Below the pieces are notes generated by a model. That model saw only the letters and a program-made list of their open reading frames with translations, ran no database searches and was not told the origin of the DNA. From Lineus longissimus (Eukaryota; Nemertea; Pilidiophora; Heteronemertea; Lineidae), in NCBI RefSeq assembly GCF_910592395.1, contig NC_088316.1, positions 16,554,001-16,618,000 of the forward strand: 64,000 nucleotides of DNA, in the 5' to 3' direction. The translations under genes and the position numbers were made by a program. Shown piece after piece: positions 55,599 through 64,000 of this stretch. The first letter of the stretch is position 1. The number at the start of each line of letters is the position of its first letter.

Positions 55599-55761
55599 AG
55601 AGGACATTAGACAAATCAAAAACTTGACCAATTTGGACTCGATCTACAAGTGTTGTGGAACTTGTCAATTTGCAAACTGTCTATGAGGTTAGTTAAAGGC
55701 TGTGATCTGAACTATGTGCTGTATTTTGATACCAATGATGCAATATTGCAGTTTTGGAGGA

Positions 55762-55767
55762 AATAAA
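55762..55767 (+). terminator. Polyadenylation signal of NARS2
   Basis: AATAAA in ggaaataaaaag about 165 bp after the NARS2 stop codon. Confidence 0.7.
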
Positions 55768-55959
55768 AAGAAATTCGCCTCCAGAATGTAGCCCCTTTAT
55801 TTGTATTTCTCTCTTATGATATTCAGTCGTTGACCTCAACAGACTGATCATCATCTGTGCCAGGAAGTTGTGATCAATCAGAACACTTGAGTGTTGGGTT
55901 ACTCTCAAGTTGTTCCATACTGTGTAGTCCGGTTGATGGGGTATTGTCCCACCTGCTGC

Positions 55960-56340
55960 AGATAACACTGTCCCTGCAAGTTGAGACAGTCACAACCAGT
56001 CTGAACTGGGCATTGCAAACGGTGAGAAAATTGAGAAGGTCGTCACAACCAGACCAAATTGAACCTGGCTTCTCCTCTGTCTTACCCAACGATGAGAGAG
56101 TTGAGATAGTCACAACCTGACCAAATCGAAAGTGGCTGCTCCACCGTTTTACCCATACGATGAGAGAGTTGAGACAATCACAACCAGACCAAATCGGACC
56201 CGACTGCTCTACTGTCTTGCCCATACAGTTAGAGAGTTGAGACAGTCACAATCAGGTTAATCGGACATGGCTGCTCCACCCTTGAGCCCAGAAGGTTGAC
56301 CACAGCGTCTACTGAGTCACAACCAGACCAAATCGGACTG
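55960..56340 (-). repeat. Outlying block of the 42.6-47.3 kb satellite family
   Basis: About five units of gagagttgagacagtcacaa followed by ccagaccaaatcggacc and tggctgctccaccgt, the reverse orientation of the satellite unit. They are more diverged and slightly longer than those in the main array. Confidence 0.75.
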
Positions 56341-56345
56341 TAATA

Positions 56346-56513
56346 TCAAAATCGTTGCATTTCTACTGATACACTCCGGACGCAATGGACCGGCCTCGTC
56401 TTGTCCAACCATAGACACAGGAGAACCAGGATGACGATATGGACTGCATATGAGTCTAGTCCACTGATAGCATCAAACTTGACAATCATATGTCGTAGGT
56501 AGGATTGTGACAT
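56346..56513 (-). CDS. Candidate small single-pass membrane protein
   Basis: A minus-strand ATG opens 55 codons (MSQSYLRHMIVKFDA...) containing one clear hydrophobic helix (YAVHIVILVLLCLWL) followed by a basic stretch (DKTRPVHCVRS) and a stop. The layout resembles a small integral membrane protein with the positive side after the helix. No homologue, splice site or polyadenylation signal supports it, and it abuts a satellite block. A chance open frame remains possible. Confidence 0.22.
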   Translation of the reverse strand: MSQSYLRHMIVKFDAISGLDSYAVHIVILVLLCLWLDKTRPVHCVRSVSVEMQRF

Positions 56514-56724
56514 TTTGCAGGTCTCGCTAGCCGGGCGAACGACGACCAGCGGAACTGTTATATTTGGTAGGAAAAGCAATCGGCGAAATGTTAAACATTC
56601 GTCGATCAAATTCATTTACATGACGCAAACTTCGCCGTTTGTATCTCTTCGTTTGGTTCGCGAAACCTGCCTAATGTCTTTCCGTGACCACAGCTCAGTA
56701 CGCTTACACATGTATGTATGCTAG

Positions 56725-59480
56725 GCCAATATCACATTTTTGACAATACAAGTTAATTGATCCTTTGACAGAACAAAAGACCCCGTTAGCTCATGAAGCC
56801 TGGTAGCGGGGTAGTGCCCGGATTGTGTGACGCGAAATGTATTGTCTTCGGTCATGATCGGTCGCGGTTGATTTGAACGCCAGTCAGTCAGAGTGTGAAC
56901 TGCGTAGAAGATCACCGGAACACTTTCTCCGATTTCAAACATAAAATGCCTTCGAAATTTCGGTAATCAAGTCAAAATTGCTGCAGCAGAAGGTAGGGCG
57001 AGGTATCTATGCTTCGTATTGGTCTTGATTGGTCTTGATTGGTTTTAATAGGTTTTTATTTTAGTAAAAGTCATGCAGTCGGGCAGAGAATGAATTGTGC
57101 AGTAAGAAACTCCAGTCGCAAGCGAGACAAAGGCTTACTACACGGATCATATGCATCGTTGTATTTCATGTACATGCTCGCTGGCGATATCAATTGCCAT
57201 CTCTAATCAATTACCATTTGCCCTCACAAATTAACGACCCAAGTCTTGGTCACAGAGACAATATTTCGGATGATGTTGATGGTCTCGATGTGCTGATATA
57301 ATTTTCCCGGTGTTATTTTTGGTAAGGCGGGACTTGTTTATTTTTGTGATTGATGTGTCTTGCGACCGTTGTACCTTGTATGTCATATCATTTTAGAATA
57401 ATGTATTTCAAATCTAAACAATTATTCACTTGGCTCCACGATCCCGACTGCGGTGTAGCACCCGACTATAACTGGCATGAATAGGGAATACGCTGGTTAT
57501 GGATGTCAGATCGTGGTTCCCTGACTTTTGCAAACAATTCCACTGGGCGTATCCCACGCGGCGACACCAAGGACCGCTGGCTGATCTATTGATATGTTCG
57601 TAGCAGGGTGTCAAAGTCGGAGAGACGAAGAGCCACTCGTCTCTTGTAGGGGGTTCATTGGAAGTGTTTGCATTTGTTAGCCTATAAAGTTAAACACAAG
57701 ATTTTAATCCTTGTCTTGGGTGTCTTTGAGAGAACTGATCACACACAATTCCCAACCTACTCGTCAGCCAGCTGACAGATTACCTGGGTCGAACGTGTTG
57801 CTGAGATGTTTTTGAAGAGATACTTGTGGCTGTTGGAAAGACTTCTTGTTTAAACAGTTCCATCTGCCCCCTCTAAGGCATACGATGGTAACTAATAACT
57901 GGACTGAGGAAAGACGCTGAGGTGGTAGGAGATGCTTTTAGTCTAAAATTTGTCATAGGGCCTCCTCCGATTTTAGGGCATAAGTACCTAGCATGAGTAT
58001 GCTACTTGGTATGCAGCAGATTTTGGGAGCCCATCAGCGGGCACCGTGCATTACTGGCTGGAATCAAGTACTCAACATCAAAATTCACATTGTGATTGTC
58101 TAACTGGAGGATATGCCTTTTTAAAATGATTGAAAGGAAATATTGATCTTGACTCTGTCCTTAACCTTTATTCGTCTCGTCATTTCAGCGGTGATGTACC
58201 ATGAGGCCGGTCTATGAGATGTGGTAGCGAGAATGGTTGGTGTCAGTCTGCACAAGGACGAAGACGCAGTGCTAAGTTTGAACCGGTAAGAATACGACGA
58301 AATTGCGTACAAAATGTTCATACTTAGATACCCACTTCATTTGAATGAGAAATACATGTATAGCGTAGATCCATTTGCATATCCCAATGCAAGCAAAAGT
58401 AACTTCCAAATGATGCACTGTGTAACGTAATAATGGACTCTGATCCAATCGTGCAATCATGGCGGCACGCATTAAACTAGATGGATGCTGGTCTTGAAGG
58501 CAAACAGATGGTAAATGAAGATTGCACCATAGTTTTTATTATCCTTAATCTGTCAGTGTGCTCCTGGGCAGCCCCCCCCCTCCCCCGCAAAACAAAAACT
58601 TATATATTTAACTTTATCTTCAGATAGAATGACCAATTGCATTCCCCGCGCCTGACTCGCGGCATCATTCCATCGATGTAACAAGTCCCCTGTCCTACTT
58701 CTCCAACCCACGGGACGAGGCCGCCATGGAGACGAAAGTTAACTGTGGATCAAGGGCACTCATATATCAGGATGAATACGTGTAACAGTTTTAAATGCCC
58801 TAGAATAGAGTGTTCCGGGAAAGAATGATTGATTTGCGCTTGAGGGTCAAGAGTCTCAGTAGACCCATACCTTAGCCTGACAACAATGAATAAGGAAGGA
58901 TATTTTTTCCAGATGAGCATTCAAAAATGCTACACCGGTACGAGAGCCTGCTGTCACCGGAGTTAGAGCCTGCTGATCAATCTTTTGTAGAACATCTCTC
59001 AATAATGTTTGTACATCGACAGATCATGACACCATTATGTCAGTAAGATGAACATTTGAATTTGACCCGAACATATCATATAAAGAATGGAAAGTTTCAC
59101 AAATGAGGTTGTTGTTTGTACATTTTATCATAAGGCCCCGGTCATGATCCATGACAACATTTGACAGTGGAGACAATTTTCATTTGAGATTGAACATCCT
59201 CGTCGACCATTGCGACATTTGCGGTCGGGTTCACATACGATTCAAATTGTCTCGCTGTCGTGTTTCTCATGTCACTGGCCTAATATAATCCTACAAGGTG
59301 GCGCATTATCGCCCACTGCTTGCTTTGTCTTTGCACGATCTTCACATTGGAATCAACTGTGGCAGTTCCCCATATTTCTGTAGTGCTTCCATACACTTGG
59401 GAATACGAGTCGATCTGTCTTTCAGAGTTCCCAAGCAGTGATGTGAAAACACTCAGAAACAGAAACACTGAAAACGTCAC
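56725..59480. other. Gene-poor intergenic stretch
   Basis: No exon chain could be built on either strand. A C-rich run (about 58570-58585) and short open frames without splice support are all that stand out. The stretch 58640-58785 has a protein-like frame ending DEYV but no acceptor. Confidence 0.4.
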
Positions 59481-59484
59481 ACTA

Positions 59485-60130
59485 AACCTGGCAGGTCCAC
59501 CGCGTTGCAACAAAGCCTGACCAAAACTGACATGGCTTGATCCACCGTATTGCTAACTCAGTGATAGAGTTGAGGCAATACCATTAAGACCGAATCGGCC
59601 GGCCCTGGCAGCACCACTATAAAGGCGACACTGTGAGATAGATGAGACAGTCACAACCAGACGACCCAGACTTGGGTAGAGATGCGAAACAGCACAATTA
59701 ATACGTGCATGCCATGGGAATAGTTTGTGTATGTCTCTAAAAAAATAAGCGGGTTATGGGCCTATAAATAGACACCAGGGTCTGCTCCTGAACGTACCAC
59801 CTGTCAGGCGGGGGTTATACGCAACGAAGGGATAAATATATCATGAAGGCAGATTATGCATGCCCCACCGTGTTGCCAACACTGTGAGAGAGATGCAACG
59901 CACACACCAAATCGCCCCTCGCAGCTCCACTATGAGGTCGACACGGCGAGATAGATGAGACCGTCACAACCAAACAGAATAGGACCAGGCTGTCTGGCCA
60001 ACACTGTGAGAGAGACTAGACTGAATCGGGCCAGGAACAGAGAATCAGCCCTGTGGTCGACGCGGCGAGATACATGTAGATGAGATTGTCACAACCAGAC
60101 AGAATAGGACCAGGCTGTCTGAGTAAGACA
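59485..60130 (-). repeat. Third block of the satellite family, next to the retrotransposon
   Basis: Units such as gatagatgagacagtcacaa, ccagacagaataggaccagg and ctgtctgg recur from 59485 to 60120 in the reverse orientation, interrupted by unique DNA at about 59680-59860. A pair of near-identical pieces ends at 60000 and 60122. The Ty3/gypsy LTR begins right after it. Confidence 0.7.
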
Positions 60131-60137
60131 TGATAGC

Positions 60138-60281
60138 TGTAATGTATGCTACCTGACGAGGAATGCCGAGTGGTTTCATGAATATGTATGAATGTGTAGC
60201 TGGTGAGTTTGTTACCTATTTTGTAGTCTTCAGTAATACAGTAACTATCACACGAATCACTTCGTTGCGTTATATCTTACA
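60138..60281 (+). repeat. Probable 5' LTR of the Ty3/gypsy element (144 bp)
   Basis: Begins tgtaatgta and ends tatcttaca, giving the 5-bp terminal inverted repeat TGTAA/TTACA with the usual TG...CA ends. It is followed directly by tggtgtcaga, a typical primer-binding site. The left edge is inferred from the terminal repeat, because the 3' LTR lies outside the window. Confidence 0.6.
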
Positions 60282-60291
60282 TGGTGTCAGA
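60282..60291 (+). other. Primer-binding site, tRNA-Leu type
   Basis: tggtgtcaga lies immediately after the LTR and is complementary to the 3' end of tRNA-Leu (...TCTGACACCA), the primer of many LTR elements. Confidence 0.6.
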
Positions 60292-60327
60292 GACGTCAGC
60301 TCTCGCCCGCAATCGGAAACACCTACA

Positions 60328-63228
60328 ATGTCAGGACTAAAACCACCAGCGCAGTTAAGCCTTGAAGGCAATCTTCAAGCTAACTACCGAAATTGGATAC
60401 GTTCATTCGAAGTCTACAGCATAGCATCGGGTGTCGCCGATAAAGCTGAGGTGGTCCAGTGTAACGTCTTCCTTCACGTTGCCGGACCGGAGGCCCAAAA
60501 GGTTCACGCCACGATGGATTTCGCCGAGGCAGACGTGGACCAGATCGCGCCACTGAAGGCGAAATTCGCCGCATTCTGTGAAGGGAAACGGAACATTACA
60601 GTTATCCGGTACCAATTCAATTCTCGGACGCAGAAAGACGGCGAATCATTTGACTCATTTCTCACGGAGTTGAAACAACTTATCAAGGACTGTGAATTTG
60701 GCGACGCTCTACGAGACTCTCTACTCAGAGACCGGGTCGTTTGCGGCATCCGTGACGAGACCACGCGCGAGAAACTTCTGCAGACCGAGGACCTTACCCT
60801 GGAGAAGTGTGTCAATACGTGTCGCATTAGCGAATCAAGCGCTAATCAACTTAAGACGCTGACTGATACGAAAGAAAAAGACGTCGACGCCGTCGGAAGA
60901 TCATTCCAAAATAGTACGGCATACGGTCGCGGCTCCCATGATCGCAGCCGAAACAAACATCGCGGAACATTTGACAAACGATCACAATCGGAAAAATGTG
61001 GAAACTGTGGCGGACAAGCTCATGTTGACTACACACAATGTCCGGCATACGGCAAGGAATGCGGATATTGCCGCCGCATGAACCACTTCAAAGCATCTTG
61101 CCGCACACTGGCAAGATCAGAGAAACAACGCGTACGTCCTCAAGCTCCATCGTCATCGAGCATTCATGACGTAACCCTGGAATCACGTAATAACGGTAGG
61201 CCTACCACAGAATTCTATCATTGCAATTATGAACCAGACTTTCATGGTCCCCACGTGGACACGCTATTCATCGGCGAGGTATCAGTTACACCAGCCAACT
61301 ACGTCGGATGGCATGAAACATTTACCATTCAAGGACAATCCATATCGTTCAAACTCGATACCGGCAGCGAGGCCGACATTATACCGTTACAGTTTTTCAA
61401 GAAACTGAACGCAACACACACACCCCCAAAGTGCCGATTAGTATCATATTCGGGGCATAGGATTACGCCTGTCGGCGAAACTGTCTTGAATCTTAACGGA
61501 TTGGACGTCACCTTTCAAATCCTTGACAATGCCCAACCAATTCTAGGCCGTGATACGTGCGATAAACTGAACTTAGTGAAGCGCATACATTCGATATCGC
61601 AAATCAAGGATTTCGAGGATGTCTTTCAAGGATTGGGATGTATTCAGAGCAACTACCATCTTTTCACAGATCCGACCGTTGAGCCGTCCGTCGATCCACC
61701 TCGTAAAATCCCGTACGCGATTGAGGACGTCGTCAAAACCGAACTGGATCGAATGGAGGACCTGAAAGTAGTGATCAAAGAAAACGAACCAACCCCATGG
61801 GTCAATAGTATGACTGTCGTTCGAAAACAAAACAATAAGGTGAGAATTTGCATTGATCCATCCAAACTGAACAAAGCGATTCGCAGAGCTCACCATCCGA
61901 CGAAAACAGTTGAGGAAATCGCAGCACGCATGCCCGGCTCAAAGATATTTAGTACACTCGACGCTAAATCAGGTTTTTGGCAAATTGGCCTTGATGAGCA
62001 AAGTTCAAAGCTCTGTACCTTCAACACGCCGTGGGGACGCTACCGTTTCCTTCGGTTACCATTTGGTATATCCACGAGTGGTGACATTTTCAATAAAGTC
62101 ATGTCGGATTTATTTGGTGACCTCGAAGGGGTTGAGATTGTCGTCGATGACATCGTCGTACACGGCCGCACACAAGCCGAGCACGATAATCGCCTACGCA
62201 CCGTACTGGAGCGAGCACGCGCAGTAGGGTTAAAACTCAACCCCGCTAAAACGAAAATAGGCCTCAGCGAAGTTGACTACGTCGGACATATATTTTCAGG
62301 TGATGGCCTAAAGGTCAGCCAGGATCGCGTAAGTGACATCACCAACATGCCGACACCGTCATGTAAAGAGGACATTAGGAGATTCATCGCCATGGTGGGA
62401 TATCTTGCGAAATTCATCCCCAACCTCTCACAAGAAACGAAACCACTACGTCAAGTCCTCGAAGAAAAAGTCGAATTTCATTGGGAGGATCTCCAAGACC
62501 GAGCATATAAGAGACTGAAACGTTTGATCACAAACACGCCCGTGCTGAGTTTCTATGACGTCAATAAACCCATCACGCTTCAGGTTGATGCCAGTAAATC
62601 TGGATTAGGCGCAGCCTTAATTCAAGACAGTCATCCAGTGGCGTTCGGATCTAAGGCCCTGGATGAAACGCAATCTATGTACGCCGTCATTGAGAAAGAA
62701 TTGCTCGCGATTTGTTTCGGATGTAAGAAATTCCATGATTACGTCTACGGAAAAGGCCCGATAACAATAGAGACAGATCATAAGCCACTACTGGCAATCA
62801 TGACAAAGCCCATACATAAACTCTCAGCCCGTATGCAACGCATGAGGTTACGCCTACAGCACTATGATCTGAAACTGGTATACCGCCCGGGACGCGAAAT
62901 GTTTCTAGCTGACACTCTATCACGCGCATTCGTATCCGACACCAACCCGCAAGACCTATTCGATGACAAAATCGAGGTCAACTTGCTGAACATTGCCAGT
63001 CACATCAGCGATGCCAAATTAGAGGAGTTTAAATCTGCCACGGACGCAGACCCAACTCTACAGTCTCTAAAGAACACTGTGATGCAAGGCTGGCCAGATG
63101 ACAAACAGGATGTACCACTTGAACTAACTCCATACTTCCCGTATCGCGACGAAATCACATTAGCGGACAACCGATCGTCTCGTAGTACCAGAGACATTGC
63201 GCGCAAACTTGCTCAAACGAATTCATGA
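60328..63228 (+). CDS. Gag-protease-RT-RNase H polyprotein of the Ty3/gypsy element
   Basis: 966 codons from the first ATG after the primer-binding site; the open frame reaches back into the LTR, but an ATG there (60163) would lie in the promoter. In order: Gag capsid-like region, a double CCHC-type zinc knuckle (CGNCGG from residue 224, then CGYCRR), aspartic protease with catalytic DTGS (D344), reverse transcriptase with VVDD (D607, D608) in place of the usual YxDD, and RNase H (QVDASKSGLG, D754, and ETDHKPL). Gag and Pol are in one frame, with no programmed shift between them. The stop at 63226 comes from a frame break near 63170, after which the integrase continues in another frame. Confidence 0.92.
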   Translation: MSGLKPPAQLSLEGNLQANYRNWIRSFEVYSIASGVADKAEVVQCNVFLHVAGPEAQKVHATMDFAEADVDQIAPLKAKFAAFCEGKRNITVIRYQFNSRTQKDGESFDSFLTELKQLIKDCEFGDALRDSLLRDRVVCGIRDETTREKLLQTEDLTLEKCVNTCRISESSANQLKTLTDTKEKDVDAVGRSFQNSTAYGRGSHDRSRNKHRGTFDKRSQSEKCGNCGGQAHVDYTQCPAYGKECGYCRRMNHFKASCRTLARSEKQRVRPQAPSSSSIHDVTLESRNNGRPTTEFYHCNYEPDFHGPHVDTLFIGEVSVTPANYVGWHETFTIQGQSISFKLDTGSEADIIPLQFFKKLNATHTPPKCRLVSYSGHRITPVGETVLNLNGLDVTFQILDNAQPILGRDTCDKLNLVKRIHSISQIKDFEDVFQGLGCIQSNYHLFTDPTVEPSVDPPRKIPYAIEDVVKTELDRMEDLKVVIKENEPTPWVNSMTVVRKQNNKVRICIDPSKLNKAIRRAHHPTKTVEEIAARMPGSKIFSTLDAKSGFWQIGLDEQSSKLCTFNTPWGRYRFLRLPFGISTSGDIFNKVMSDLFGDLEGVEIVVDDIVVHGRTQAEHDNRLRTVLERARAVGLKLNPAKTKIGLSEVDYVGHIFSGDGLKVSQDRVSDITNMPTPSCKEDIRRFIAMVGYLAKFIPNLSQETKPLRQVLEEKVEFHWEDLQDRAYKRLKRLITNTPVLSFYDVNKPITLQVDASKSGLGAALIQDSHPVAFGSKALDETQSMYAVIEKELLAICFGCKKFHDYVYGKGPITIETDHKPLLAIMTKPIHKLSARMQRMRLRLQHYDLKLVYRPGREMFLADTLSRAFVSDTNPQDLFDDKIEVNLLNIASHISDAKLEEFKSATDADPTLQSLKNTVMQGWPDDKQDVPLELTPYFPYRDEITLADNRSSRSTRDIARKLAQTNS

Positions 63229-64000
63229 AACTCATATGGGCATCGTTAAATCAAAACAATTGGCCCGAGACATTCTGTTCTGGCCCGGAATGGGTCAACA
63301 AATTGAGGATACCGTATCACGCTGTACCGCCTGCCAGACAGCGAGGAAATCCCAACCGGCTGAACCTATGATACCACATGACATTCCAGACCTCCCGTGG
63401 AGTAAAGTCGCAACTGATATGTTTGAATATCGGAGCAAGGAATATTTGCTGACTGTGGATTACTTCTCCAAGTTTCCGGAAGTGTGCATTCTTCCCACGC
63501 TGACAAGCCAGTCTGTTATTACGGCTCTCAAAGCATCGTTCAGCAGATTTGGCATCCCTAATGACGTCATCAGCGATAATGGGCCTCAATTTTCAAGCCG
63601 CGAGTTCTCCGATTTCTCCAAGGCCTGGGGATTCCGCCATACCACCAGCAGCCCTGGTTACCCCCAGTCTAATGGACAGGTTGAACGCGCTATTCAGTCA
63701 ATAAAGGACATCTTCAAGAAATGCGAACAATCATGCGATGATCCCAGCATAGCGTTACTTAATTTCCGCAACACACCACTCGACGGGGTTGGACAATCTC
63801 CGGCGCAACTGTTAATGTCACGCCGATTGAATTCGAAATTGCCAATTCTCCCCAATCTCTTGAAACCAAAAGTGGTAGATAACGCTCATGAGAAGCTCAC
63901 AGACCGTCAAAACCGCCAGAAACAGTATTATGACAAGCGTGTTAGTAATAGCACAAATGCTGACATCCATCCTGGAGATGCAGTTCGTTTCAGGACCTTG
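63173..64000 (+). CDS. Integrase of the Ty3/gypsy element (out of frame with upstream ORF, 3' end missing)
   Basis: 276 open codons in a different frame from the RT-RNase H part. They hold the HHCC zinc-binding region (HETH, then CTACQ) and the catalytic core acidic residues: TDMF, SDNGPQF and, 35 residues later, GQVERA. The frame is still open at the window end and includes the start of the C-terminal region. The frame change of one base around 63168-63172 is unusual for a programmed site at this position, so mutation or a sequencing error is more likely. Confidence 0.88.

Larger units (their letters stand above)
60138..64000 (+). mobile_element. Ty3/gypsy LTR retrotransposon, 5' part, cut by window end
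   Basis: Order: LTR, primer-binding site, then gag, protease, reverse transcriptase, RNase H and integrase. Integrase after RNase H is diagnostic of Ty3/gypsy (Metaviridae) rather than copia. No env-like frame is seen within the window. Coding parts are listed separately. The element carries one reading-frame break near 63170, so this copy is probably not autonomous. Confidence 0.93.

Noticed and set aside
58640-58785. Protein-like frame ending ALIYQDEYV as a terminal exon
   Set aside because: An in-frame stop lies upstream and no AG acceptor falls between it and the frame; no partner exon found.
60163-60327. N-terminal extension of the retrotransposon polyprotein from ATG 60163
   Set aside because: It would start within the LTR and cross the primer-binding site; the ATG at 60328 is the plausible start.

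Overview
The window is nuclear DNA from an invertebrate animal. All of the protein genes are split by GT-AG introns, their products resemble bilaterian (including human) orthologues, and the DNA between them is AT-rich and full of minisatellites, foldback elements, SINE-like pieces and a Ty3/gypsy retrotransposon. The exact taxon cannot be read from the sequence; a marine lophotrochozoan or invertebrate deuterostome would fit.

Layout. 1-3240: intron, last coding exon and 3'UTR of a plus-strand WW-domain gene, with a 64-bp minisatellite starting at its stop codon. 3241-5821: intergenic, with a foldback element and a 23-bp minisatellite that changes orientation. 5822-11076 (minus): complete neurochondrin (NCDN, 13 coding exons, 679 codons). 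11347-31231 (plus): complete TBC1D1/TBC1D4-type RabGAP (16 coding exons, 1343 codons) with an 8.4 kb first intron. 33883-38146 (plus): complete RNF121 (8 exons, 331 codons), whose last two introns carry U12-type splice signals. 40391-41929 (plus): LRRC51 (4 coding exons, 213 codons). About 42640-47290: a large satellite whose 65-70 bp units switch strand several times. 49113-51554 (minus): LAMTOR1 (6 exons, 166 codons). 51823-55598 (plus): mitochondrial asparaginyl-tRNA synthetase NARS2 (10 exons, 498 codons). 55768-60137: gene-poor, with more of the same satellite family. 60138-64000: 5' LTR and most of a Ty3/gypsy element with a frameshift before the integrase; the window ends inside it.

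Relations. NCDN/TBC1D4 and LAMTOR1/NARS2 are two head-to-head pairs with almost equal ATG-to-ATG gaps (270 and 268 bp), so shared bidirectional promoters are likely. RNF121(+), LRRC51(+), LAMTOR1(-) have the same order and orientation that I recall for human 11q13.4, so this looks like an old conserved block. Exon models were built by hand: exon lengths and phases add up without internal stops for all six complete genes. No CRISPR array, operon or bacterial feature is present, and no tRNA or rRNA gene was recognised apart from 5S-like and tRNA-like SINE pieces.
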